A stretch of DNA of 18,777 bases from an uncultured Porphyromonadaceae bacterium (GTDB lineage Bacteria > Bacteroidota > Bacteroidia > Bacteroidales > Muribaculaceae). Below the pieces are notes generated by a model that did not search any database, was not told the origin of the DNA, and was given only the letters and a program-made list of their open reading frames with translations. A program made the position numbers and the translations under genes. This document shows positions 7,226 to 15,863 of the stretch, piece after piece (the first letter of the stretch is position 1; every line of letters starts with the position of its first letter). Location of the stretch: positions 1 through 18,777 of the forward strand of contig UROS01000028.1 in NCBI GenBank assembly GCA_900549445.1. The letters run 5' to 3'.

Positions 7226-8164
7226 ATGTCAAAGATTACAGTTGTAGGCGCCGGAAATGTAGGCGCAACTTGTGCGAATGTGCTCGTTACGACCAATGTG
7301 GCCGACGAAGTAGTATTGCTCGACATCAAAGAAGGTGTGTCGGAAGGCAAAGCCATGGACATCATGCAGACCGCCAATATCCTCGGACTCAACAGCCGTC
7401 TGCGCGGCGTGACCAACGATTATGAGGCTACCAAAGGCAGCGACGTGGTAATCATAACCTCAGGCATCCCCCGCAAGCCCGGCATGACCCGCGAGGAACT
7501 CATCGGCGTCAACGCCGGTATCGTTAAATCGGTAACCGAAAGTCTGCTGAAATATTCGCCCGACGCGGTGATTATCTGCATCTCCAACCCGATGGACACG
7601 ATGACCTACCTCATCCACAAAATCACCAATCTTCCCAAAAACCGCATTATCGGCATGGGCGGCGCACTCGACAGCGCCCGCTTCAAATATTTCCTCAGCA
7701 ACGCTCTCAATGCCAACCCCAACGAAATCGAGGGCATAGTGATAGGCGGCCACGGCGACACCACAATGATTCCGCTCACCCGCTATGCAGCGTACCGCGG
7801 CATCCCCGCATCGACCCTGCTCAGCGCCGACGAGCTGCAGAAAGTGGCTGCCGACACTATGGTTGGCGGCGCAACCCTCACCAAACTCCTCGGAACATCC
7901 GCATGGTATGCTCCCGGTGCGGCAGGCGCACAGGTTGCCAAGGCCGTTCTCCACAATGAGCACCGCCTGATAAGCTGCTCCGCACTCCTCGACGGCGAAT
8001 ACGGCGAAAAAGATCTCTGCATCGGCGTTCCCTGCATCTTAGGCCGCAACGGTATTGAGAAGATTGTTGAATTCGACCTCAACGCCGAGGAAAAAGCACT
8101 GTTTGCAAAGAGTGCGGAAGCCGTACATAAAACCAATGCCGCCCTCGCAGGCGCGCTGGCATAA
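7226..8164 (+). CDS. mdh: Malate dehydrogenase (NAD)
   Basis: It interconverts malate and oxaloacetate with NAD(H). In Bacteroidales this serves the reductive branch from oxaloacetate to fumarate and succinate. At 312 residues it belongs to the lactate/malate dehydrogenase type with NAD-binding GAGNVGA at 8-14 and the NAD-selecting Asp33 at the end of the second strand. Substrate residues are Arg83 and Arg89 in IPRKPGMTREEL, Asn121 in ISNPMD, Arg152 in LDSARF, and catalytic His176 in GGHGDT. Arg83 in the mobile loop separates it from lactate dehydrogenase, which has Gln there. It follows asd by 32 bases and precedes the thioredoxin-like gene by 21 bases, in an apparent operon. Confidence 0.96.
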   Translation: MSKITVVGAGNVGATCANVLVTTNVADEVVLLDIKEGVSEGKAMDIMQTANILGLNSRLRGVTNDYEATKGSDVVIITSGIPRKPGMTREELIGVNAGIVKSVTESLLKYSPDAVIICISNPMDTMTYLIHKITNLPKNRIIGMGGALDSARFKYFLSNALNANPNEIEGIVIGGHGDTTMIPLTRYAAYRGIPASTLLSADELQKVAADTMVGGATLTKLLGTSAWYAPGAAGAQVAKAVLHNEHRLISCSALLDGEYGEKDLCIGVPCILGRNGIEKIVEFDLNAEEKALFAKSAEAVHKTNAALAGALA

Positions 8165-8185
8165 AAAACTTTAAAACAATTAATT

Positions 8186-8644
8186 ATGAATAAATTCACC
8201 CTCTCCCTTATTGCAGCGGCCGCTCTCTGCCTCAGCGCTTGCGGCGGCAAGACTGCCACTGAATCTGCCTCTGAATCCGAGGCCGCACGGTCGCCGCAGG
8301 AAATGCGCACCGAAACGGTGGTCAGGGATGCCGTGACCGAACAGAAGACAGATACCCGCATCGAGCCTGCCACCGACGGCAAGCCGGTGATTATCGACTT
8401 CAACGCAACGTGGTGCGGACCGTGCCGCAACTTCGCTCCCATCTTCCATGAGGTAGCAGCACAGTATGCGGATAAGGCCCATTTCGTATCGGTCGACGTC
8501 GATGTCTGCCCCGTTGCCGCCGAGCAGTTCGGTGTGGAATCGATTCCTCAGGTAACGGTTCTGAAAGCCGACGGTACCTCCACAAACTCGGTCGGCTTCA
8601 TGGATGAAGCAGCCTTCAAGGCACTCGTCGAAGCCGCTCTCTGA
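8186..8644 (+). CDS. Thioredoxin-fold lipoprotein
   Basis: This 152-residue protein is a membrane-anchored thiol-disulphide protein of the cell envelope. Residues 1-19 are a lipoprotein signal with lipobox LSAC, so Cys19 should be acylated. A polar Ser/Glu-rich linker follows to about residue 60. The rest is a compact thioredoxin fold with VIIDFNATWCGPC (active-site CGPC near 76-79) and cis-proline in SIPQ. The full active site implies redox activity. CGPC with no other module suggests a general reductase or exchange role rather than a DsbA-type oxidase, but its partner is unknown. No acidic surface-export signal follows Cys19, so a periplasm-facing location is favoured (inference). It is the last gene before a hairpin terminator and 21 bases behind mdh. 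Confidence 0.88.
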   Translation: MNKFTLSLIAAAALCLSACGGKTATESASESEAARSPQEMRTETVVRDAVTEQKTDTRIEPATDGKPVIIDFNATWCGPCRNFAPIFHEVAAQYADKAHFVSVDVDVCPVAAEQFGVESIPQVTVLKADGTSTNSVGFMDEAAFKALVEAAL

Positions 8645-8672
8645 GATATGCTATCGCAAGCCGTCCCGGAGC

Positions 8673-8698
8673 AGCCACCCCGGGGCGGCTTTATTTTT
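8673..8698 (+). terminator. Terminator of the acyl-CoA ligase-asd-mdh-thioredoxin operon
   Basis: AGCCACCCC (8673-8681) pairs with GGGGCGGCT (8682-8690) with one mismatch and a tight CCGG-centred turn. TTTATTTTT follows. It starts 28 bases after the thioredoxin-like stop codon. Confidence 0.75.
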
Positions 8699-8761
8699 GA
8701 TCCGTAGCTGCAGCGGATTTCTGCGGTGGCGAATTTTCGCGAAAAAAAGGTGTGGTATCAC

Positions 8762-8792
8762 TTTGCCGCAAGCGTTTTTTGGGTTATCTTTG
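8762..8792 (+). promoter_or_regulatory. Promoter of mutS
   Basis: TTTG at 8762-8765 and TATCTTTG at 8785-8792 are separated by exactly 19 bases, a near-ideal Bacteroidota sigma-ABfr-type promoter. The start codon lies 26 bases downstream. Confidence 0.8.
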
Positions 8793-8818
8793 TATGAAAC
8801 ATTCAGAGACAATAGCGT

Positions 8819-11440
8819 ATGGCCAAGAAAATCGTAGAAACTCCGCTGATGAAGCAATATCTCCAGATGAAAGCCAAGCACCCCGACGCGGTGCTTCTTT
8901 TTCGTGTGGGGGATTTCTACGAAACTTTCAGCGACGATGCCATCACGGCTTCGGAGATCTTAGGCATTACGCTGACCCGGCGCGCCAACGGCTCGGCGCA
9001 GTCGGTGGAACTGGCCGGTTTCCCGCACCATGCGCTCGACACTTACCTGCCCAAACTCGTGAGAGCCGGCAAGCGTGTGGCGATATGTGAACAGCTCGAA
9101 GACCCCAAGACTACCAAAAAACTTGTAAAACGGGGTATCACGGAGCTCGTCACCCCCGGCGTGGCCATCAACGACAATATTCTCGACCACCGGGAAAACA
9201 ACTTTCTCGCGGCAGTTCATTTCGCCCGTCAGGGACTCGTCGGAGTGGCGTTTCTCGACATTTCCACCGGAGAGTTTCTCACTGCCGAGGGCGACAGCGA
9301 CTACGTAGGGAAACTCCTGGAAAATTTCGCACCGAAGGAGGTGCTCGTGGAGCGCGGCAAGCGCAGTCTCATCAAGGAGACGTTCAATGAAAACTATCTG
9401 CCTTCGGAGCTCGATGACTGGATTTTCACCCCCGAGAGCGCCAGCGACCGGCTTCTGAAACAGTTCGAAACCGCTTCGCTGAAGGGATTCGGCGTTGACC
9501 ATCTCTCGGCGGCAATCGTGGCTTCGGGCGCCATTCTCTATTATCTCGACATAACGCAGCACACGGGGCTGCGCCATATAACCTCGATTTCGTGCATAGA
9601 CCGCGACACGGCCGTGAGGCTCGACCGCTTCACGGTGCGCAATCTCGAACTCTTCCATTCCATAGGAGAAGGTGGCAGGAGTCTGCTCGACATCATGGAT
9701 CGAACGGTGTGTCCGATGGGCGCCAGACTGCTGCGGAGGTGGCTGTCGTTTCCTCTGAAAGACCCGGGGGAGATCAACAAGCGCCTCGACATTGTGGAAT
9801 ACCTCTTCAAGCATCCCGACAACCGCGAGGAACTGCGGCAGGCGCTGGAGCATGTTGGCGACCTCGAACGACTGACCTCGAAGGTGGCCGCCAACAGAGT
9901 GTCGCCCCGCGAACTTGTACAGATCCGCACGGCGCTATCGAAAATCATCCCCATAAAGAAACTCTGCTCTGAATCTGGTGAACCGGCGCTGCAGTCTATT
10001 GGCGAACAGCTCAATCCGTGCGCCACAATAGCCGAGAGAATCGCGGAGGTAATCGTGGATGACGCTCCCGTAGCGCTGAACCGCGGCGACGTAATAAAGG
10101 AGGGTGTCGACGGGGAACTCGACGAACTGCGGCGCATATCGCGCAGCGGCAAGGAGTATCTGCTCGGCATACAGCAGCGCGAGAGCCAGGCCACGGGTAT
10201 CCCGTCGCTCAAAGTTGCGTTCAACAACGTGTTCGGCTACTACATAGAGGTGACCAACACGCACCGCGACAAAGTGCCTGCGGAGTGGATACGCAAGCAG
10301 ACACTCGTGAATGCCGAACGCTACATCACTCAGGAGCTTAAGGAATATGAGGAAAAAATCCTCGGGGCGCAGGACCGCATATCCGTAATCGAGCAGCGGA
10401 TTTACTCTGAACTGGTGAACCGGCTTGCGGACTACATACCGGCTATTCTGCTCGACGCCTCGATGCTTGCCCGGCTCGACGTGTTCGGCTCCTTTACGCG
10501 CGTGGCTCTCGAGAACCGCTACAACCGGCCGGTTGTGGACGATTCGCTCTCCATCTCCATAACCGAGGGACGTCATCCGGTGATAGAGCGCGAGCTCCCT
10601 CCGGGCGAGCCGTATATCACCAACTCAGTGAGCCTCGACAACGAGGGAACCCAGATAATGATGATAACGGGCCCCAACATGTCGGGCAAGTCGGCGCTTC
10701 TGCGCCAGACGGCGCTGATAGTGCTCATGGCGCAGACAGGGTCGTTCGTCCCGGCCGAGAGCGCCCGCATAGGTGTTGTGGACAAGATTTTCACCCGCGT
10801 AGGGGCATCGGACAATATCTCGCTCGGGGAATCGACATTTATGGTGGAGATGAACGAGGCGGCGTCGATACTCAACAACATGAGCCGGCGGTCGCTGATT
10901 CTGTTCGACGAACTTGGACGCGGCACGTCGACCTACGACGGCATTTCGATAGCATGGGCGATCGTGGAGCACATCCACAACTCCGGCGGCATCCACCCCA
11001 AGACCCTTTTCGCCACCCACTATCACGAACTCAACGAGATGGAGAAGAGTTTTCCGCGGGTAGTGAACTTCAACGTGTCGGTCAAGGAAATCGACGGCAA
11101 GGTAGTGTTTCTGCGCAAACTTGCAAGAGGAGGCTCGGAGCACAGCTTCGGCATCCATGTGGCGAAACTCGCGGGCATGCCCCAGAGCATAGTGAAGCGC
11201 GCCGCGGAGGTGCTCCGGCATCTCGAGGACGCCAACCGCGACACCGACGCGCAGACAATCTCGCGGCTGCCATCGGGCAGTCCGGTGGAAGAGGGAGTTC
11301 AGCTTTCTTTCTTCCAACTCGACGACCCCGTGCTGACTCAGCTGCGCGACCAGATATTGGGCCTTGACATCAACAATCTGACTCCGGTTGCGGCACTCAA
11401 CAAACTCAACGACATCCGCGCAATCCTGACAGGCAAATGA
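8819..11440 (+). CDS. mutS: DNA mismatch repair protein MutS
   Basis: It recognises mismatches and small loops in DNA and starts mismatch repair with MutL. The 873-residue length is normal for MutS1. The mismatch-reading Phe-x-Glu motif is intact as GDFYETF (Phe33, Glu35). Connector, lever and clamp regions follow. The ATPase has Walker A TGPNMSGKSALLRQ near 617-630, a STFMVEMNEAASIL signature stretch near 675-688, Walker B/D-loop ILFDELGRGTSTYDG near 693-707, and the conserved FATHYHEL near 733-740. The C-terminal segment ends LNKLNDIRAILTGK. The start ATG at 8819 gives the standard N-terminus (MAKKIVETPLMKQY). Its stop overlaps the start of the next gene by 4 bases (ATGA), implying translational coupling with the helicase. 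Confidence 0.98.
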   Translation: MAKKIVETPLMKQYLQMKAKHPDAVLLFRVGDFYETFSDDAITASEILGITLTRRANGSAQSVELAGFPHHALDTYLPKLVRAGKRVAICEQLEDPKTTKKLVKRGITELVTPGVAINDNILDHRENNFLAAVHFARQGLVGVAFLDISTGEFLTAEGDSDYVGKLLENFAPKEVLVERGKRSLIKETFNENYLPSELDDWIFTPESASDRLLKQFETASLKGFGVDHLSAAIVASGAILYYLDITQHTGLRHITSISCIDRDTAVRLDRFTVRNLELFHSIGEGGRSLLDIMDRTVCPMGARLLRRWLSFPLKDPGEINKRLDIVEYLFKHPDNREELRQALEHVGDLERLTSKVAANRVSPRELVQIRTALSKIIPIKKLCSESGEPALQSIGEQLNPCATIAERIAEVIVDDAPVALNRGDVIKEGVDGELDELRRISRSGKEYLLGIQQRESQATGIPSLKVAFNNVFGYYIEVTNTHRDKVPAEWIRKQTLVNAERYITQELKEYEEKILGAQDRISVIEQRIYSELVNRLADYIPAILLDASMLARLDVFGSFTRVALENRYNRPVVDDSLSISITEGRHPVIERELPPGEPYITNSVSLDNEGTQIMMITGPNMSGKSALLRQTALIVLMAQTGSFVPAESARIGVVDKIFTRVGASDNISLGESTFMVEMNEAASILNNMSRRSLILFDELGRGTSTYDGISIAWAIVEHIHNSGGIHPKTLFATHYHELNEMEKSFPRVVNFNVSVKEIDGKVVFLRKLARGGSEHSFGIHVAKLAGMPQSIVKRAAEVLRHLEDANRDTDAQTISRLPSGSPVEEGVQLSFFQLDDPVLTQLRDQILGLDINNLTPVAALNKLNDIRAILTGK

Positions 11441-12885
11441 CCACCGGCGAATTCGCCGGGCTGATCCGGCAGCAGCTACCTTACGAGCCGAACGAACAGC
11501 AGGGTAAGGTGATAGGCGCGCTTGCGCGGTTCTGCTCACAGCAGACGCCGAGCGACTCGGTGTTTTTGCTCAACGGTTATGCCGGAACAGGAAAGACCTC
11601 GCTCACGGGAGCGCTCGTGCGGGCCCTGCGCGAAGTAAAAGTGCAGGTCGTGCTTTTAGCTCCCACGGGTCGAGCCGCAAAGGTGTTTTCACGCGCCGCG
11701 TCGCATCCGGCGTTCACCATCCACCGCAAGATTTACCGCGGCGATTCGTCGGCCATAGCCGGTGCCTCGGCCATGCTTCAGGACAACCGGCTGACCAACG
11801 CCGTGTTCATAGTCGACGAGGCGTCGATGATCGGAAATTCCGCCACCGACACTGCCGGCAATCCGGTGACGGGATTGCTTGACGACCTGCTGCAGTACGT
11901 GTTCACCGGCACCAACTGCAAACTCATAATGATAGGAGACACCGCTCAGCTCCCCCCGGTTGGGAGCGACGTCAGTCCCGCCATGGATCCCGCGGTGATA
12001 AAGGAGCGCGGACTCAGGGTAAGCCGCGCGGTGATGACCGACACGGTGCGCCAGAGCCACGGGTCTGGAATACTTCGCAACGCCACCTGGCTGCGGCGGG
12101 CCATGCTCATGAATCCGCTCCCGCAGCCGAGACTGATGGCATCGCCGTTCAGCGACGTGGACGTAATCGACAACGACGGTGTGCTGGAGGTGGTCTACAA
12201 AGCATACCACGGCTCCGACGAGCCTGACGACGACATGGTGAGCGGGCCCGACAATACAATAATCATAACACGCTCCAACCGTCGCGCCACGGCCTTCAAC
12301 CTCTCCATCCGCCAGGAGATTCTCGACTGCGGGGAGATGCTGATGAAGGGGGAACGGCTCCTCGTGGCGAAAAACAATTATATGTGGTCGCGGAAAACAG
12401 AGGGACTCGATTTCATAGCCAACGGCGACATTGGAATTGTGGAACGGATAATAGGAACAGAGGACCGCTACGGATTCAGGTTCGCCGACGTTGAACTGTC
12501 GCTCCCCGACCGCGACATCACCCTCACCTGCAAGATAATCCTCGACACACTCACTTCCGAGAGCGCCTCGCTCGAAACCGAGAGCCTGCGCAGTCTCGCC
12601 GAAAAACGTATGGCGGATCTGGAGGCGTTCGACCCCGCAAGTTCATGGGAGAGCCGCATCCGCAAGCTGAAGGACGACGAGTATTTCAACGCCCTGCAGG
12701 TGAAATACGCCTACGCGGTGACCTGCCATAAGGCGCAGGGCGCGCAGTGGGCAAACGTAATAATCGATATGGGGGGAATCGCGCCCGACGCCGTCGGTAT
12801 GGAATTTTACAGATGGCTCTACACGGCCACGTCGCGCGCCACGCGGCGGCTCTATTACCTCAACCCGGCGTTCGGTGTGGAATAA
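11437..12885 (+). CDS. RecD/Pif1-like superfamily 1B DNA helicase
   Basis: This 482-residue AAA/UvrD-like ATPase is of the type annotated as RecD-like or exodeoxyribonuclease V alpha-like helicase in Bacteroidota. Motif I (Walker A) is GYAGTGKTSL near 47-56. Motif Ia is LLAPTGRAAKV near 73-83, motif II is FIVDEASM near 124-131, and the motif III region is MIGDTAQLPPVGS near 167-179. The C-terminal UvrD_C_2-type motif is YAVTCHKAQGAQW near 425-437, followed by YTATSRA. It lacks the N-terminal domains of full RecD2 and is a stand-alone motor. No nuclease domain is seen. The gene overlaps mutS by 4 bases, so it is probably translated from the same mRNA. A repair or replication role is likely, but a mechanical link to MutS is inference. 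Its stop is one base from that of the convergent permease gene. Confidence 0.92.
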   Translation: MTTGEFAGLIRQQLPYEPNEQQGKVIGALARFCSQQTPSDSVFLLNGYAGTGKTSLTGALVRALREVKVQVVLLAPTGRAAKVFSRAASHPAFTIHRKIYRGDSSAIAGASAMLQDNRLTNAVFIVDEASMIGNSATDTAGNPVTGLLDDLLQYVFTGTNCKLIMIGDTAQLPPVGSDVSPAMDPAVIKERGLRVSRAVMTDTVRQSHGSGILRNATWLRRAMLMNPLPQPRLMASPFSDVDVIDNDGVLEVVYKAYHGSDEPDDDMVSGPDNTIIITRSNRRATAFNLSIRQEILDCGEMLMKGERLLVAKNNYMWSRKTEGLDFIANGDIGIVERIIGTEDRYGFRFADVELSLPDRDITLTCKIILDTLTSESASLETESLRSLAEKRMADLEAFDPASSWESRIRKLKDDEYFNALQVKYAYAVTCHKAQGAQWANVIIDMGGIAPDAVGMEFYRWLYTATSRATRRLYYLNPAFGVE

Positions 12886-12886
12886 T

Positions 12887-14101
12887 CTACATATTGTCGC
12901 GCCTTACGAACCGCGAGGATATCAGTCCGGAAACGAAACCTATAGCCATAATCACGGCTGCTACAATAAGCACGTCGGCAGCCTGAAGCTCCACAGGATA
13001 ATGGTCGATGGTTAGCTGCGAGGGGTCGCCCCCGAGACGGATGAATCCGGTGGCCTGCTGGAGCAGACAGAGGAGAATGCCCGCGACGAGGCCTATGCTA
13101 CCCCCGGCCACGGAAATCAGAAATCCTTCGGCAAGGAAAATGCGCCTCACCTGCCGCTGCGTGGCACCCAGCGCGCGCAAAACGGCAATATTTTCCGTCT
13201 TCTCGATAATCAGCATCGACATGGTAGAGAGGATGTTGAACGACGCCATTATGAGAATAAACGCCAGCATGAGAAACGTAATCCATTTTTCGATTTCGAT
13301 CATGCGGAAAGAGGTCTCCTCCTGGGCCATGCGGTCGGCAGCTCGGTATGCGGAACCCGCGGCGGCCGCCACAGCCTTCAGCACGGCGGAGGGGTCGGCG
13401 CCGGGAGCGAGCGCCACGTCAACCGAAGTCGCTTCGGCAGTATAATCAAGGAGCCGGCGCAGGGAAGAGAGCGGGAGGAGCATGATGTCGGTGTCGATTT
13501 CCGACTGATCTGACTGATACACTCCGCTCACTATGAGCGAGTCGCTTCGGAAAGCGCCGACAGGGAGTGCGGGATTTATGCGGCCCGCGCGGCGGGGCAC
13601 GTTTACAATCAGGCTGTTGTCGAACCCGGGACGTGCGCCCAGACGCAGAGCCACCCCTACACTCAGCACGGCGTATGAGCCAAGGCTGTCGGGGGCGCGC
13701 ATCTCGCCGTCGATGAGCAGGGCGCGCCAGTCGGCCACGGAATCATATCCTTCCGGGATTCCGCGCACCGTAACCGGAAGCTGGCTGTCGCCATAAACCG
13801 CGAGCGCCTTCTCCTCGAGCACGGGAAGCGCCGCCGCCACACCGGGAAGCGCCGCAAGGGCGGCCGAAAGCGAGTCGGCGTCGCGAATCACCTTTCCTTC
13901 CACGGCGGTCACCCTGATGTCGGGGTCGACTGCCGACAGCCGCGACTCGGCCAGCCCGCGGAAACCGTTGAACACGGAGAGCACACAGATCATCGCCATA
14001 GCGGCAACAGCTATGCCCGCCATCGAAATCATAGAAATGACATTGACAGCGGCATGGCTCTTTTTCGCTACAAGATAACGTAATGCGATGCGTAAAATCA
14101 T
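12887..14101 (-). CDS. LolC/LolE-like ABC transporter permease (FtsX/MacB family)
   Basis: This 404-residue inner-membrane permease resembles the lipoprotein-releasing LolC/LolE group. The N-terminus (MILRIALRYLVAKKSHAAVNVIS) leads into a first membrane helix at about 23-48. A periplasmic domain of about 220 residues follows (48-270). Three further helices lie near 275-300 (ITFLMLAFILIMASFNILS), 318-347 and 372-394. The ERxFLAEG-like coupling region (IFLAEGFLIS) is visible. Four helices with a large first periplasmic loop is the standard FtsX-type topology. It would act with a cytoplasmic LolD-like ATPase, which is not in this window. It lies 29 bases behind rbfA; rbfA beside such a permease is, from memory, a recurring Bacteroidota gene order. 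Moving lipoproteins to the outer membrane is the expected role, but other FtsX-family functions are possible. Confidence 0.88.
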   Translation of the reverse strand: MILRIALRYLVAKKSHAAVNVISMISMAGIAVAAMAMICVLSVFNGFRGLAESRLSAVDPDIRVTAVEGKVIRDADSLSAALAALPGVAAALPVLEEKALAVYGDSQLPVTVRGIPEGYDSVADWRALLIDGEMRAPDSLGSYAVLSVGVALRLGARPGFDNSLIVNVPRRAGRINPALPVGAFRSDSLIVSGVYQSDQSEIDTDIMLLPLSSLRRLLDYTAEATSVDVALAPGADPSAVLKAVAAAAGSAYRAADRMAQEETSFRMIEIEKWITFLMLAFILIMASFNILSTMSMLIIEKTENIAVLRALGATQRQVRRIFLAEGFLISVAGGSIGLVAGILLCLLQQATGFIRLGGDPSQLTIDHYPVELQAADVLIVAAVIMAIGFVSGLISSRFVRRDNM

Positions 14102-14130
14102 GATTGGCAGGAAGGTGGGAACTGAAGAAA

Positions 14131-14469
14131 TCAGTCCTCGGCGAGCAGACGGTCAATGTTGGCCGCGTAGTCGAGTGAATCGTCTATGAAGAAACTCAGC
14201 TCGGGGGTTTTGCGCAACTGGAAGCGCACTTTCTGCGCCAGTTCGTAGCGTATGGTCTTTGCGCTGCGCTTGATATTTTCAAGCACCTCCTGCGACTTGT
14301 CGGCGGGGAAAATCGAGAGGTATACCTTGCAGATACTCAGGTCGGGCGACACACGCACGGTGCTTACCGAAACGATTGTGCCGTGGGTCTTGGCGGTCTG
14401 GCGGCGGAAAATCTCACTTAGTTCCTTCTGGAGCAGACGCGCTATCTTTGCTTGACGTGTTGATTCCAT
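14131..14469 (-). CDS. rbfA: 30S ribosome-binding factor RbfA
   Basis: This 112-residue factor binds the maturing 30S subunit and helps final 16S rRNA processing and cold adaptation. The family pattern is clear: N-terminal MESTRQAKIARLLQKELSEIF, the KH-like core with VSVSTVRVSPDLSICKVYLSIFP, and the C-terminal YELAQKVRFQLRKTPELSFFIDDSLDYAANID. Length is normal. No TAnnTTTG promoter is visible in the 110 bases upstream, which instead contain a strong hairpin after serS. The gene therefore uses an unrecognised promoter or readthrough from yqeY-serS. The permease gene follows after 29 bases. Confidence 0.95.
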   Translation of the reverse strand: MESTRQAKIARLLQKELSEIFRRQTAKTHGTIVSVSTVRVSPDLSICKVYLSIFPADKSQEVLENIKRSAKTIRYELAQKVRFQLRKTPELSFFIDDSLDYAANIDRLLAED

Positions 14470-14518
14470 AATCTATATATTAATGTATGACTAAAACGCT
14501 CCGAAGCGGCGGATGGTT

Positions 14519-14559
14519 GAAAAAGGAGGGTTTATCGGTTACGATAACCCTCCTTTTTC
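14519..14559 (-). terminator. Hairpin terminator between serS and rbfA (symmetrical)
   Basis: GAAAAAGGAGGGTTTATCG (14519-14537) pairs with CGATAACCCTCCTTTTTC (14542-14559), an 18-base stem with one bulged T and a 4-base loop. The A/T ends give a U-run on either strand, so it could work in both directions. It lies about 20 bases beyond the serS stop codon. Confidence 0.8.
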
Positions 14560-14580
14560 GGATTCATCCGACCGGAGAAA

Positions 14581-15852
14581 TCAGTCGATGATGTCGAATC
14601 CGGTGTATTTTCTCAGGCATTCGGGCACTACGATGCCTTCGGGTGTCTGGTTGTTTTCGAGCAAAGCAGCCACGATGCGTGGCAGTGCGAGGGCAGAGCC
14701 GTTGAGCGTGTGGCAGAGATGGGTTTTCTTGTCGTCGCCGCGGTAACGGCATTTCAGACGGTTGGCCTGATAGGTCTCGAAATTGGAGACAGAGGAAACT
14801 TCGAGCCAGCGCTTCTGAGCACCTGACCACACTTCAAAGTCGAAGGTGATGGCCGAGGTGAAGCTCATGTCGCCGCCGCAGAGACGGAGAATGTGCCAAG
14901 GCAGACCGAGTTTTTCGAGCAGACCCTGCACGTGGTCTTTCATCTCCTCGAGAGCTGCATAGGAATTCTCGGGTTTCTCGATGCGCACGATTTCCACCTT
15001 GTCGAACTGGTGCAGGCGGTTGAGTCCGCGCACGTCTTTGCCATAGCTGCCGGCCTCACGGCGGAAGCATGCCGAGTAGGCGCAGTTTTTGCGGGGAAGG
15101 CTGTCGGCGCTCAGAATCACGTCGCGGTAGATGTTGGTGACGGGCACCTCGGCTGTAGGAATCAGGTAGAGGCGGTCTTCGTTTACGAAATACATCTGGC
15201 CTTCCTTGTCGGGGAGCTGGCCTGTGCCGTAGCCCGAAGCCTCGTTTACAACATAAGGGGGCTGCACTTCGAGATATCCGGCTTTGCCTGCCTCGTCGAG
15301 GAAGAACTGGATGAGAGCGCGCTGCAGGCGTGCGCCCTTACCTATATATACGGGAAATCCGGCACCGGTGATTTTCACGCCGAGGTCGAAGTCGATGATG
15401 TTGTACTTGCGGGCGAGATCCCAATGCGGAAGAGCATCAGCGGGAAGATCGGGCATCGGGCCGCCGGTTTTTTCGACCACATTGTCGGCGGCGGAGGTTC
15501 CGGCAGGCACCATGTCGCACGGCAGATTGGGGATGGTAAGCAGGATGTCGGTCGACTCTTTTTCGGCGGCAGCGAGTTCGTCGGCTATAGTCTTCTGCTC
15601 AGCCTTCATCTCTGCCACTGCAGCTTTAGCCTGCTCGGCTTCGTCGCGCTTGCCCTCTTTCATGAGGCGGCCAATGGAGTCGGCCTTCTTCTTGAGCTCG
15701 GCGGCGAGATTGTCGTTCTTGAACTGAAGCTGACGGCGCTGAGTGTCGAGCTCAATTACGCGGGCAATGGCATCCTTGCCGTCGAAACCCTTCACGGCGA
15801 GGCGTTCAACCACGCGCTCGGGATTTTCTTTTATCTGTTGTAAAGTAAGCAT
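14581..15852 (-). CDS. serS: Serine--tRNA ligase
   Basis: It charges tRNA-Ser (and selenocysteine tRNA where present) with serine. The 423-residue length is typical of class II SerRS. Residues 1-110 form the long antiparallel coiled-coil arm that grips the tRNA (heptad-like stretch LQFKNDNLAAELKKKADSIG). Motif 2 is FRREAGSYGKDVRGLNRLHQF near 266-286, preceded by LIPTAEVPVTN near 232-242, which binds serine. Motif 3 is NGSALALPRIVAALLENNQ near 388-406. All class II signatures are intact. It begins 11 bases after yqeY ends, so the two form an operon read from the promoter near 16361. It ends before a strong hairpin. Confidence 0.97.
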   Translation of the reverse strand: MLTLQQIKENPERVVERLAVKGFDGKDAIARVIELDTQRRQLQFKNDNLAAELKKKADSIGRLMKEGKRDEAEQAKAAVAEMKAEQKTIADELAAAEKESTDILLTIPNLPCDMVPAGTSAADNVVEKTGGPMPDLPADALPHWDLARKYNIIDFDLGVKITGAGFPVYIGKGARLQRALIQFFLDEAGKAGYLEVQPPYVVNEASGYGTGQLPDKEGQMYFVNEDRLYLIPTAEVPVTNIYRDVILSADSLPRKNCAYSACFRREAGSYGKDVRGLNRLHQFDKVEIVRIEKPENSYAALEEMKDHVQGLLEKLGLPWHILRLCGGDMSFTSAITFDFEVWSGAQKRWLEVSSVSNFETYQANRLKCRYRGDDKKTHLCHTLNGSALALPRIVAALLENNQTPEGIVVPECLRKYTGFDIID

Positions 15853-15863
15853 TTTCTACGGTT

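Noticed and set aside
14443..14450. TATCTTTG on the plus strand inside rbfA
   Set aside because: It matches the -7 consensus by chance within the rbfA coding sequence. It has no plausible -33 element or downstream gene on that strand.
14893..15843. 316-codon plus-strand frame opposite serS
   Set aside because: It is the complement of a fully intact seryl-tRNA synthetase and has no independent promoter or domain.
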